From positions 62,001 to 126,000 of the forward strand of contig NZ_BIMB01000005.1 in NCBI RefSeq assembly GCF_004000865.1: DNA of 64,000 nt. Reading direction: 5' to 3'. Shown here piece by piece: positions 15,098 through 23,020 of the stretch (position 1 is its first letter; the number at the start of each line of letters is the position of its first letter). The notes beneath the pieces were generated by a model, which had not been told where the DNA came from, searched no databases, and saw nothing but the letters and a program-made list of their open reading frames with translations. This DNA is from Paenibacillus elgii NBRC 100335. GTDB lineage: Bacteria; Bacillota; Bacilli; Paenibacillales; NBRC-103111. Position numbers and translations under genes: made by a program.

Positions 15098-17389
15098 ATG
15101 AACCTTCAAAACGGCGCCCCCGACAACCCGCACGATCTAATCCGCGTTACAGGCGCAAGGGAAAATAATCTGAAAAACGTGACGGTGAGCATACCGAAGA
15201 AGCGGCTCACCGTGTTTACGGGCGTATCCGGTTCCGGCAAGTCCTCACTCGTCTTCGATACGATTGCCGCGGAATCGCAGCGCCAGCTCAACGAAACGTT
15301 TACCAGCTTCGTCCGGCACCGTCTTCCCCATTACGGGCAGCCGGATGTGGACTCGCTGGACAATCTGTCCGTCGCGATCGTGGTCGATCAGAAGCGGCTC
15401 GGCGGCAACGTCCGGTCCACCGTCGGAACCGTCACCGATATTTACTCCTTGCTGCGCTTGCTGTACTCCCGGGTCGGCCGGCCGTTCGTCGGTTATTCCA
15501 ACGCCTTTTCGTTCAACGATCCGCACGGGATGTGCCCCAAATGCGAAGGATTGGGGACGGTAGCGGCGATTGATCTCGAGCGGCTGATCGACCGGCAAAA
15601 GTCGCTGAACGAGGGGGCCATCCGATTCCCCACGTTCCGCCCCGGCGAATGGCGCTGGAAACGGTATGTTTGTTCCGGATTATTCGACAACGACAAAAAG
15701 CTCGGAGAATATACGGACGAGGAATGGGACACGCTGCTTTATAAAACGGATATGAAGCTGAAGCATCCCGGTCCAGGATGGCCGCCGACCTCCAAATACG
15801 AAGGTGTGATTCCCCGTTTCGAACGGAGCTTTCTGACCAAGGAATCCGAGGAGGCCAAAACACGTTATAAAGAAGAGCTCGACCGGATCGTCACCCGAGG
15901 TGCTTGTCCTCTGTGCAAGGGGGCCCGACTGAATCAGGAGGTGCTCGGCTGCAGGATCAACGGCAAGAGCATAGCAGACTGCACGGCCATGCAGATCAGC
16001 GAGCTCGCCCCCGTGATACGCGCTATTGACGCGCCTGTCGCCGCAACCATGGTCGACGCCATCGTCGAACGGCTGGAGCATCTAATTTCCGTCGGATTAG
16101 GCTACCTCAGCCTTAACCGGGAAACGTCCACGCTGTCCGGCGGCGAATCGCAGCGGGTCAAGATGGTGCGGCATCTCGGCAGCAGTCTGACGGATATCAC
16201 GTATATTTTTGACGAACCGAGCATCGGACTTCATCCTCACGACGTTCACCGGCTGAATTCCCTGATGAAGCGTCTCCGGGACAAAGGGAATACCGTCCTT
16301 GTCGTCGAGCACGATCCCGATGTCATCGCCATCGCCGATCACGTAATCGATATGGGACCGGAAGCCGGCGCCAAGGGCGGCAGGATCGTCTATGAAGGCG
16401 ATCTGGCTGGTCTGGCGGCTTCCGGCACCTTGACCGGAACGTATCTCGGCCGCCGGCCCCGGCTCAAGACGCCGCCGAGACAACCTAGCGGTTCACTCGT
16501 GATCGGCCCCGCCTCCCTGCATAACCTCAAAGACGTGAGCGCCCGCATCCCGCAAGGCGTGATGACGGTCGTCACCGGCGTAGCGGGCTCAGGGAAAAGC
16601 ACGCTGATCAACAAAGTGCTGCCCCGGCATTATCCGGAAGCCGTCTTCATCGATCAAGGAGCCATCCAAGGCTCGAAGCGCTCCAACTCCGCGACCTACA
16701 CCGGGATGCTCGACCCGATCCGCGAGCTGTTCGCCCGAGCGAACCGGGTTAGCCCCACGTTGTTCAGCTTCAACTCTAACGGCGCATGTCCGGAATGCAA
16801 AGGGCTTGGCGTCACGTATACGGATCTTGCCTTCATGGACCCAATCGTCAGCCGATGCGAAGGCTGCCAAGGACGCCGGTTTACCGAGGAGGTTCTGGGC
16901 TATACCCTGCGCGGCAAATCGATCGACGAGGTTTTGGAGATGAGTGTAGCGGACGCGCGGATCTTCTTTGGGGAGGAAGCGATTCGGACGATTCTGGAGC
17001 GTCTAGGCGACGTCGGACTGGACTACATTACGCTCGGGCAGCCGCTGAACACGCTCTCCGGCGGGGAACGACAGCGCCTGAAGCTCGCGGCCGAGCTGGA
17101 GCGCAGCGGTCAAATCTACGTATTCGACGAACCGACCACCGGATTGCATCTCTCCGATGTCGACCGCCTGATCGGCCTGTTGAACCGGCTCGTCGACAAC
17201 GGCAGCACGGTGATCGTGATCGAGCATAACCTCGACGTGATCAGTCAAGCCGATTGGATCGTCGATTTGGGTCCCGGAGCCGGACAAGAGGGTGGGACGG
17301 TCATCTTCGAAGGCGTTCCCGAACAGCTTATCAAGCATCCGCATTCGCTTACGGGGCATTACTTGAAGCAGCATCTCCACGGCGATTAA
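15098..17389 (+). CDS. UvrA-like ABC ATPase (short, resistance-type excinuclease subunit A)
   Basis: A 763-residue protein with two ABC ATPase halves. Walker A motifs are GVSGSGKSS (about 42-50) and GVAGSGKST (about 494-502); signature motifs are STLSGGESQRVKM and NTLSGGERQRLKL; Walker B regions are IFDEPSIGLHPHD and VFDEPTTGLHLSD. CPKCEGLG, CPLCKGARL and CPECKGLG are zinc-finger cysteines. Canonical UvrA is about 940-950 residues; this class lacks the full UvrB-binding insertion and is often linked to drug self-protection (DrrC/UvrA2-like). The MarR partner supports a resistance role, as inference. AAGGAGG precedes the start. Confidence 0.88.
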   Translation: MNLQNGAPDNPHDLIRVTGARENNLKNVTVSIPKKRLTVFTGVSGSGKSSLVFDTIAAESQRQLNETFTSFVRHRLPHYGQPDVDSLDNLSVAIVVDQKRLGGNVRSTVGTVTDIYSLLRLLYSRVGRPFVGYSNAFSFNDPHGMCPKCEGLGTVAAIDLERLIDRQKSLNEGAIRFPTFRPGEWRWKRYVCSGLFDNDKKLGEYTDEEWDTLLYKTDMKLKHPGPGWPPTSKYEGVIPRFERSFLTKESEEAKTRYKEELDRIVTRGACPLCKGARLNQEVLGCRINGKSIADCTAMQISELAPVIRAIDAPVAATMVDAIVERLEHLISVGLGYLSLNRETSTLSGGESQRVKMVRHLGSSLTDITYIFDEPSIGLHPHDVHRLNSLMKRLRDKGNTVLVVEHDPDVIAIADHVIDMGPEAGAKGGRIVYEGDLAGLAASGTLTGTYLGRRPRLKTPPRQPSGSLVIGPASLHNLKDVSARIPQGVMTVVTGVAGSGKSTLINKVLPRHYPEAVFIDQGAIQGSKRSNSATYTGMLDPIRELFARANRVSPTLFSFNSNGACPECKGLGVTYTDLAFMDPIVSRCEGCQGRRFTEEVLGYTLRGKSIDEVLEMSVADARIFFGEEAIRTILERLGDVGLDYITLGQPLNTLSGGERQRLKLAAELERSGQIYVFDEPTTGLHLSDVDRLIGLLNRLVDNGSTVIVIEHNLDVISQADWIVDLGPGAGQEGGTVIFEGVPEQLIKHPHSLTGHYLKQHLHGD

Positions 17390-17390
17390 A

Positions 17391-17422
17391 CGACAAAACG
17401 CCTGCCGCAAAGGGCAGGCGTT
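17391..17422. terminator. Hairpin between convergent uvrA-like and secreted-protein genes
   Basis: AACGCCTGCC and GGCAGGCGTT form a perfect ten-base stem with a six-base loop. A run TTTTG follows on the minus strand, so it best serves the minus-strand operon ending at 17489, but it can also stop the uvrA-like transcript. Confidence 0.7.
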
Positions 17423-17488
17423 ACAATGATTATAGAAGCTTATTTTTACTGTCACTGAAGATCAAGCCGTCCTGCATGACGAGCACCC

Positions 17489-18472
17489 TTATTTAATCGT
17501 GATGCTGACTGTTTCTTCTCCCGCATTGATGAAGTTTACAGAGATGTCGTCCTTGGAGCCACTTGGTACGGAGCAGTATCCCTCCGTTTGAGCTGACAGC
17601 CATTGCGAGTTGCTTGAAGAACTCAATCCGATATACGATTGATTCCAATACACGTTTTTCATGAACGTGCCCGAATGCGTTCCCTTTGTGGTGGCGATCG
17701 TCGTATTTCGCTTAATCCGGTTCGCTTTTCCATCTTTCGTCCAGCCTTTGACGTCTTTCACTAGCGTATAGCTGATAGGAGAAGATTCCCCCTTCTTTTT
17801 CCCGACCACATACAGCGCAACTTGATCATTCGCAGGGACGTAAAACTTCATTTGTATGGTTTGTCCGGCTTCAAACCTCGGACCGTAAACATAGCCATTG
17901 TTTCTAATAAACATCGCCCAGTCATCATTTGTGGATTGATGAAAAAATCCTGCGTCGACCTCCTGTCCGCCTCCAACTCCTCCTGTATAAATGTGGGCTG
18001 TATCCCCGTTTCCGTTTGGCTTGTTCTCATCGTACATTTCTTTCTTGGACGCTGAAGGCAAATATACATTTCCGCCGTACCAAGCATACCCGCTCTTGGA
18101 TTCCACTTTCCGGTAAGGCCCGTCGGATTTCGCGCAGGATACGGCAGCGGGGGCGATTGTCTCAGCAGGAGCAGTAACACGCTGCCCATCTATCGCATAG
18201 GTTCTTCCCTCGATAAGCTCCGCTTTCTTCCAATCATCGATCAGGCCCTGCTTGTTAGCGAAAACTTCATTCTTGTCGTTAATATAAACGACATTTTCTC
18301 TTTCATTTTCCGGAAGGTTCTCTAAAACACCGGATATGACGGCTCTTTCATGGCCCGTGATCGTCTTGTCAATCCACGCATGGGTCTGAGCTCCGTCAGC
18401 TGAAGCAAACGGCGTGTGAACGGATAGAAGCATCAAAGATAACGATACGGCGATAAATGATTTCTTTTTCAT
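17489..18472 (-). CDS. Secreted protein resembling YrpD; last gene of the cysteine-rich-peptide operon
   Basis: A 327-residue exported protein with signal peptide MKKKSFIAVSLSLMLLSVHTPFASA. The N-terminal 90 residues are a helical, charged module. The C-terminal 220 residues (CAKSDGPYRKVESKSGYAWYGGNVYLPS onward) are a glycine/aromatic-rich beta domain that reminds me of Bacillus YrpD, a weak match. Two lone cysteines (CAKSD, EGYCSV) could pair outside the cell. It has its own AGGAGG site 24 bases after the upstream stop and is followed by a terminator. The gene looks AT-richer than its neighbours, a possible transfer sign. The function is unknown; it may be a surface partner of the peptide. 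Confidence 0.65.
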   Translation of the reverse strand: MKKKSFIAVSLSLMLLSVHTPFASADGAQTHAWIDKTITGHERAVISGVLENLPENERENVVYINDKNEVFANKQGLIDDWKKAELIEGRTYAIDGQRVTAPAETIAPAAVSCAKSDGPYRKVESKSGYAWYGGNVYLPSASKKEMYDENKPNGNGDTAHIYTGGVGGGQEVDAGFFHQSTNDDWAMFIRNNGYVYGPRFEAGQTIQMKFYVPANDQVALYVVGKKKGESSPISYTLVKDVKGWTKDGKANRIKRNTTIATTKGTHSGTFMKNVYWNQSYIGLSSSSNSQWLSAQTEGYCSVPSGSKDDISVNFINAGEETVSITIK

Positions 18473-18496
18473 AAGGAATTCCTCCGTTCTGCAAGT

Positions 18497-18946
18497 TTAT
18501 CCCATTCCTTGTGCCTGATGTTCGTTTTTCGGCCGGCTCATCAGCTTTAGAAAAGTCGGGACCTCATGGAACACGCGGTATTTTCCGTATTTATCTGTCA
18601 CAATGCGGGTTGGGCTCACTTCTGAGGAGGATGCGTTCAGACTGCTTGCGCTCACGACGCAATGCCGCCCCCACTTTTTGGCTTTGGCGGCCACCAGCCA
18701 TTCGGGAGCGGTGAAAACGACGGTAGTCCTTCCCGGCATGTCCGAGAGCAAGAAAGCATCGATTTCCTTGAAGCCCGGCGCCGAATAATCCAGAAATAGG
18801 ATCAGCTCGTTCGTTTCGTTGGCCAGTTGCCTGATCTGCCGGACCTGCGCTTGAATGGCCCGCTGCTCCCGCCTTCTCAAGATGTAAAGTACTGCTGCAC
18901 TTATGGCAAACCACAGAAACGTACATAAAAACAACGGATCGGTCAT
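18497..18946 (-). CDS. Membrane-anchored MauD-like thioredoxin-fold protein lacking the CxxC
   Basis: A 149-residue protein with one N-terminal membrane span (PLFLCTFLWFAISAAVLYIL) and a short coiled linker, then a domain whose strand order matches MauD/TlpA thioredoxin folds: LILFLDYSAPGFKEIDAFL where MauD has a CPxC, and SPTRIVTDKYGKY where the family has the cis-Pro strand and the D-x-x-G turn. The two active-site cysteines are replaced, so it is unlikely to be a redox enzyme; a binding or scaffold role is inferred. AAGAGG precedes the ATG at 18946, and it starts just two bases after the stop of the MauE-like gene, as in mauE-mauD pairs. Confidence 0.6.
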   Translation of the reverse strand: MTDPLFLCTFLWFAISAAVLYILRRREQRAIQAQVRQIRQLANETNELILFLDYSAPGFKEIDAFLLSDMPGRTTVVFTAPEWLVAAKAKKWGRHCVVSASSLNASSSEVSPTRIVTDKYGKYRVFHEVPTFLKLMSRPKNEHQAQGMG

Positions 18947-18948
18947 CG

Positions 18949-19449
18949 TCAGACCTCTTTTCTTTTCCAACGAATCGTCATGAGCTCAACGGTAAACGAC
19001 AGCGCCATGACCAAAACAAGCGAATGGAGCATGGAGTAAGCATCTGCCGGCTCCCGCTTCAAGCCTGCATCGATCAGCAAAATACCGATCAGAACAAGAT
19101 TTCTATAAACAGGAAACCGGTTGAGAAAACCGACATTGCCGTAGCAGGCGCAGGCTTCGGCCCCGGTGCTTCTTTTCTTTCTCCAGGTCAACCAAGTAAA
19201 GACGGACAGCAGCCCGATCGCCGCAAATTGTTTCCAGCCCTCCGCCAGACCCGTCGCAAACAAGAAAAACAGCAAAAATTCCGCAATCAACACGGCACAG
19301 GCCGCCAAAGACAGCATGGATGCCGGTAGCACCCCATAGGCATAAATTTCCACTTTTAACCCTTCGAAGCTGCGCAGCTTCATGTAAAAGGGTAAAAAAA
19401 ACAGAACCGCAATCGTTACATCCAGAACATACGCTATCAACCCCGTCAT
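18949..19449 (-). CDS. MauE/DoxX-type membrane redox protein
   Basis: A 166-residue polytopic membrane protein with four to five hydrophobic segments. It carries ACACYGNVGFL after a basic loop, equivalent to the CxCFG signature of MauE, the membrane protein needed for disulfide formation in methylamine dehydrogenase. The overall fold class is DoxX/VKOR-like. Here it sits with thioredoxin-like proteins, an ABC exporter and a cysteine-rich peptide, so transferring electrons from the peptide's thiols into the membrane is the natural hypothesis. It is encoded 14 bases after the DUF6941-like gene. No methylamine dehydrogenase subunits are present. Confidence 0.75.
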   Translation of the reverse strand: MTGLIAYVLDVTIAVLFFLPFYMKLRSFEGLKVEIYAYGVLPASMLSLAACAVLIAEFLLFFLFATGLAEGWKQFAAIGLLSVFTWLTWRKKRSTGAEACACYGNVGFLNRFPVYRNLVLIGILLIDAGLKREPADAYSMLHSLVLVMALSFTVELMTIRWKRKEV

Positions 19450-19463
19450 CGTCGTCGCTCACC

Positions 19464-19877
19464 TCATCCGGTACTAGACGTTTTTTGCAACTCGTCCTCC
19501 TGCAATCGGATCGTCAGCGGATACCATGCCACTTCTTCACCGTCAACAAAGCACTTGAAGTGGACGATTCCCGTCTCCGTCAGCACCAGCGTAAATACAA
19601 AATCTTTATCGACACCCGGAATTTGATCATCCGCTCTGTAATTTCTGAGGACAGTCATCGCCGTTTTGCCAAGCCGCTCTCCGCGGTCATTGGTGACCTC
19701 AAAATGCGTATCTATCGATTTGCCCTGCGGCAAATCAAAGATTTTGAGCAAAATGTGCAAATCCAAGGCATACGGCAAAACGGGAATTGTCCGGTGGTTT
19801 AGTACGGTACCTAACTGGTGCCCCCTCGCCTGTTCGTTAGGGGTAATCCGGTCACATACGATTAATTGAGCTTGCAA
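19464..19877 (-). CDS. DUF6941-like beta-sandwich protein
   Basis: A 137-residue soluble protein, MQAQLIVCDRITPNEQARGHQLGTVLNHRTIPVLPYALDLHILLKI onward, with alternating beta strands. It resembles the DUF6941 family (small proteins beginning with a strand ending in CD or AD and a statement-like loop), a moderate match by eye. It starts at a TTG behind GGGGGA. It lies between the cysteine-rich peptide gene and the MauE-like gene, behind a hairpin that probably cuts transcription. No signal peptide; a cytoplasmic peptide-binding or immunity role is possible but unproven. Confidence 0.55.
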   Translation of the reverse strand: MQAQLIVCDRITPNEQARGHQLGTVLNHRTIPVLPYALDLHILLKIFDLPQGKSIDTHFEVTNDRGERLGKTAMTVLRNYRADDQIPGVDKDFVFTLVLTETGIVHFKCFVDGEEVAWYPLTIRLQEDELQKTSSTG

Positions 19878-19900
19878 GGAAGTTTCCCCCGTTCTTGTAA

Positions 19901-19936
19901 GAGTAAAAAGAGAAGAGGGGTGATCCCCCCTCCTCT
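19901..19936 (-). terminator. Internal terminator/attenuator after the cysteine-rich peptide gene
   Basis: On the minus strand AGAGGAGGGG, a six-base loop and CCCCTCTTCT (one G-U pair) are followed by CTTTTTACTC. It lies eight bases past the peptide stop codon and before the next gene. A partial terminator here would give more peptide message than downstream message, as is common for small secreted peptides. Confidence 0.7.
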
Positions 19937-19943
19937 AATCGGT

Positions 19944-20123
19944 TTAGTAGCAGCAGCCTGCGTGCTGCTCGCATGTAAATGTAGATCCGTCAGTGCAAGC
20001 GAAGGTTTTTCTTGAGACCAGTTCTTTCTCATAGTTTTGACCGCCGGAGAAGCATAAGCTTCGGCGACAATAGTTATCGGGATTTCCTGCATCTCTGCAG
20101 TTTCCTGGAGGAGAGCATGCCAT
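19944..20123 (-). CDS. Small cysteine-rich peptide (59 residues, eight Cys), presumed export substrate
   Basis: MACSPPGNCRDAGNPDNYC leads into a peptide with cysteines at 3, 9, 19, 24, 43, 51, 57 and 58, an even number that could form four disulfides. The end TCEQHAGCCY is notable. There is no hydrophobic signal sequence and no clear double-glycine leader (a GG occurs at 27-28, inside the cysteine-rich part). The ribosome binding site AAAGGAGGTG is the strongest in the locus. An attenuator follows the stop. It lies between a CxxC thioredoxin-like gene and membrane redox genes, downstream of an ABC exporter. No relative with a known function is recognised. A bacteriocin, toxin or surface peptide are the options. 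Confidence 0.75.
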   Translation of the reverse strand: MACSPPGNCRDAGNPDNYCRRSLCFSGGQNYEKELVSRKTFACTDGSTFTCEQHAGCCY

Positions 20124-20188
20124 AGTTTTCACCTCCTTTCATTGGAAATGGAATGCTATCTTAAGGTGTAAATACCGGGATGCCTCTA

Positions 20189-20647
20189 TCAGGCCAGTGC
20201 ATGGCGGGCGTAGTCCTTCACAAGCTGCTCGAACTCGTCCGCGTTATAAATGACTCCTTTGGCGGCTACTTTTCCCAAGTCGTCGACGAGAATCGCAAAG
20301 GGCAAATACGTCACCGCAAAATACGCGTCCATGTCGCTCTGGTCCAGTGAATAAATCGGGAAGGTCCATCCGAAATATTCGACCATGCTCCGGTGATCGT
20401 CCTCGTCGGCTGTGGAGAAGAGCCGGAAAGAAAAGGTCGGATGCCTCCGCGTCATCGCGTCGATATGCGGAAGCAGATCGATGCAATGCGAGCAATAGGC
20501 GGAGACGAACAACAGAACCGTCCCCGTCGCTTCGCCCGGCTCCGCCGGCGTTCCGATATTGCTGATATGGGGCGGCAGATCCGCCAGCGCGGAGCCGATC
20601 GGCGGACCGCTGTCGGCTGATCCGCCCGGCTTACGGTTGAATGACAT
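20189..20647 (-). CDS. Thioredoxin-like (TlpA/peroxiredoxin-fold) protein with CSHC
   Basis: A 152-residue soluble protein. TGTVLLFVSAYCSHCIDLLPHID places the CxxC at Cys52-Cys55, and FAVTYLPFAILVDDLGKVAAKG carries the strand before the C-terminal helix with LP in the cis-proline region. No signal peptide or membrane anchor is visible, which is unusual for a TlpA relative and suggests a cytoplasmic role, for example holding the peptide thiols reduced before export. GAGGGAGAAACG precedes the ATG. It follows the ABC exporter gene by 24 bases and precedes the cysteine-rich peptide. Confidence 0.75.
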   Translation of the reverse strand: MSFNRKPGGSADSGPPIGSALADLPPHISNIGTPAEPGEATGTVLLFVSAYCSHCIDLLPHIDAMTRRHPTFSFRLFSTADEDDHRSMVEYFGWTFPIYSLDQSDMDAYFAVTYLPFAILVDDLGKVAAKGVIYNADEFEQLVKDYARHALA

Positions 20648-20671
20648 CGTTTCTCCCTCTTTTCGCCTGAA

Positions 20672-22441
20672 TTAGTCGTACCATTGCTTTTGCTGATGCC
20701 ACATCTCATGATAAAGTCCTTGCTTATGAAGCAGTTCGTCATGCGTCCCGGCCTCGGCTATGCGCCCGCTCTCCATCACGAAGATGCGATCGGCTCTCCG
20801 CGCAATCCCGACCCGGTGGGATACCATAAGCACGGTTTTCCCACGGCAGTGCTCCAGCATTTCGTTCATCATCCGAACTTCGCTGACCGGATCGAGCGCG
20901 GAGGTCGGTTCGTCGAACACGACCAGCTCGTGCTCCTCCGAGACGAACACGCGCGATAATGCGAGCCGCTGCCACTGTCCGCCGGACAAGTTAACTGCGT
21001 TATCCTCCAGCGTCCCGAGCTTCGTATCCAAGCCGTGCTTGAACTTGTCGGTCAGCCCGACCTTCGTGAGCACCGAAAGCAGCTTGTCCGTATTGTGCGC
21101 CTCGGCAATATTGCCGACGGCGATGTTATCCCGCACATCCGTCATATAACGAATGTAATCTTGAAAGACGGCGCTCGTTTTGCGCCACATTCCGATCCGG
21201 TCCAGCTGCCGGACGCTCACGCCGTCGTACAGGATGGCGTCGGTATCGCTCCGGTAAAGACCCAGCAGCAGCTTGATCAACGTCGATTTTCCCGAGCCGT
21301 TCTCGCCCAGGATGGCGATCATTTCGCCTTTGCGAATCTCCGCGTTGATGTCGGTCAGCGCCGGCTCGTCCCGATTCGGATAACGGAACGTCAGGTTGCG
21401 GATTTGAAGCTCGTCCTGAAAACGGAATGGGTGGGGCTCAACCTGTTCTGGCAGGCGGGCGGCGGCCTGCACGTCGCTTTCGATCTTGTTCAGCCTTTCA
21501 ATATGGGCGGCGTTTTCCGTCAGCCTCGAGATCGAGGCGAACATCATCGTAATATTGCTTTCGGTCATCGTTAGCGCCATCGTGATGGCCACGTAATCTC
21601 CAATCGTCAGCGAGCCTTTATAAATGAGCAGTGCGGTGATGACGATGACGATGCCCGAGCTGATGATGGACAGCAGCTCGCCGGAAGCTTGCCTTTTCAG
21701 ATTCAAGGTTTCGAGCTGCATGGATAAGGCGTTAGCCTCGTCCTTCTTGCGCAGCCATTTCTGCCGGAAATAGGGCACCAATTGAAACAGCGTCATTTCC
21801 TTCTGCGTCTGGGAGCCCGTCAATACATCGAAATAATAATGGTATCCCCGGGATTGCCTCATCATTTCTTCGCTGATCGCTACTCTTCGCCGGACGGCGC
21901 GAAGGTCGTAGATGCCTTTGAGCGTACCGACGAGCAGCGCCAGCAAACCGATGTAGAGGTGATAGTACAGCAGATAGCCCAGACTTGCCGCCGTGATCAA
22001 GCCCTGCTTGACGAACCCGGTCACGGTGGAATACGATTCCAGATATTTTCCGTTAATGAAGGACCAATAAGAGAAATCTCCGGTAAACTGGGGATGCTCC
22101 TTGTCCAGCAGTTCCGTCCTTGCGACGAGATCGACCAATTCGTTCTCGCAATGAACGGCAAACGCCATATGCATCCGTCTGCTTTTGAGCTGGGAGTATG
22201 CTTCCAGTAGCAGCCGTACAACCTGAAACGAGAGAAGAAGCGCGATGCTTCCCAAAAGCAGGTACAGATTGTTCTCCGAGAGCTGGTCTACGATCCGTTT
22301 GCTTAAGTAAATGCCGATGTTTGATTGCAGAGCCACTACGATGTAAACGAACAGTGACAGCAATACGATGGGTCTATTGAACCGGTATACTTTGCAAAAG
22401 GCTTGACCGGCGCATCTCATGGTGCGAGCGAACGACTTCAT
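20672..22441 (-). CDS. ABC exporter, fused membrane and ATPase domains, no peptidase domain
   Basis: A 589-residue half-transporter that would act as a homodimer. The first 330 residues are six-span membrane domain (VLLSLFVYIVVALQSNIGIYL at the start). The ATPase domain has Walker A LGENGSGKST, a Q-loop in AVFQDYIRYM, signature NLSGGQWQRLAL, Walker B LVVFDEPTSALD and the H-loop VSHRVG. The N-terminal C39 protease of bacteriocin exporters is missing, so leader removal, if any, must be done otherwise. It overlaps the upstream thioredoxin-like gene by four bases (ATGA). The likely cargo is the 59-residue cysteine-rich peptide, by context. Confidence 0.88.
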   Translation of the reverse strand: MKSFARTMRCAGQAFCKVYRFNRPIVLLSLFVYIVVALQSNIGIYLSKRIVDQLSENNLYLLLGSIALLLSFQVVRLLLEAYSQLKSRRMHMAFAVHCENELVDLVARTELLDKEHPQFTGDFSYWSFINGKYLESYSTVTGFVKQGLITAASLGYLLYYHLYIGLLALLVGTLKGIYDLRAVRRRVAISEEMMRQSRGYHYYFDVLTGSQTQKEMTLFQLVPYFRQKWLRKKDEANALSMQLETLNLKRQASGELLSIISSGIVIVITALLIYKGSLTIGDYVAITMALTMTESNITMMFASISRLTENAAHIERLNKIESDVQAAARLPEQVEPHPFRFQDELQIRNLTFRYPNRDEPALTDINAEIRKGEMIAILGENGSGKSTLIKLLLGLYRSDTDAILYDGVSVRQLDRIGMWRKTSAVFQDYIRYMTDVRDNIAVGNIAEAHNTDKLLSVLTKVGLTDKFKHGLDTKLGTLEDNAVNLSGGQWQRLALSRVFVSEEHELVVFDEPTSALDPVSEVRMMNEMLEHCRGKTVLMVSHRVGIARRADRIFVMESGRIAEAGTHDELLHKQGLYHEMWHQQKQWYD

Positions 22442-22932
22442 ACTTGTGCCAGGCTGCGCTCATACACACGGATCAACGGGGCCGCCAACCGCTCGAGCTT
22501 CTCGCAGTCGTTGAAGATGTCGGCGCCGACCGCTTGTCCAAGCTTATTCAAAATCAGGGCGTAAGGAACGATTCCCACCTTCAGTTGGCTGTGCAGCTTA
22601 ACGGTATCGCACAGGTAGAACGGCATGTCCAAGTCATAAATCTCTCGCTGCTGCTCCATCGCTTCTTCGCTTCCTTCGAATAACACGCAATAGCGGAATG
22701 CCCCAAACCGTTCTGTGAACTCTTGAACAGCTCCCATGTTGCAGGCTGAGCAGGAAGCGCTCATCAGGAATACGACGGAACCATGCTCCGTCTCTCGAAG
22801 CCATTGGAAGGAGACGGGCTCCGATTTGGCGAATAAAGTCAGTTTTTCGGGAAAGTACGTTCCCAGCTTGTATTCCTCGGCATACTGCTTTAAAAATCGT
22901 CTATGATCACCGGGCGGGCGTTCAGGCTCCAC
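22438..22932 (-). CDS. Thioredoxin-like protein with CSAC, first gene of the peptide operon
   Basis: A 164-residue protein with GSVVFLMSASCSACNMGAVQEF, placing CxxC at Cys61-Cys64, and VGIVPYALILNKLGQAVGADIF in the region of the cis-proline. A longer frame runs to 23031, but GGAGGAGTTAAA sits directly before the GTG at 22932, and the presumed promoter lies inside the longer frame. No export signal is visible. It is paralogous in design to the CSHC protein at 20189-20647; together they flank the exporter gene. A reductase, chaperone or disulfide-isomerase role for the peptide is inferred. Confidence 0.7.
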   Translation of the reverse strand: MEPERPPGDHRRFLKQYAEEYKLGTYFPEKLTLFAKSEPVSFQWLRETEHGSVVFLMSASCSACNMGAVQEFTERFGAFRYCVLFEGSEEAMEQQREIYDLDMPFYLCDTVKLHSQLKVGIVPYALILNKLGQAVGADIFNDCEKLERLAAPLIRVYERSLAQV

Positions 22933-22990
22933 TTTAACTCCTCCAATGCCGTGAACTTGAGTGAGCGGTTGTTCGCTCGTCTCTGGTAAT

Positions 22991-23020
22991 ATTGTATAAT
23001 TTAGGATTACTCCCTCACAA
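22991..23020 (-). promoter_or_regulatory. Candidate promoter of the cysteine-rich-peptide operon
   Basis: On the minus strand TTGTGA (23020-23015), an 18-base spacer and TACAAT (22996-22991) lie about 60 bases before the GTG at 22932. The hexamers match at four and five of six positions. No operator was recognised near it. Confidence 0.4.

Noticed and set aside
19862-20092. 76-codon frame overlapping the cysteine-rich peptide gene
   Set aside because: The overlapping 59-codon frame has a perfect AAAGGAGGTG site and a coherent cysteine-rich product; this one has neither.
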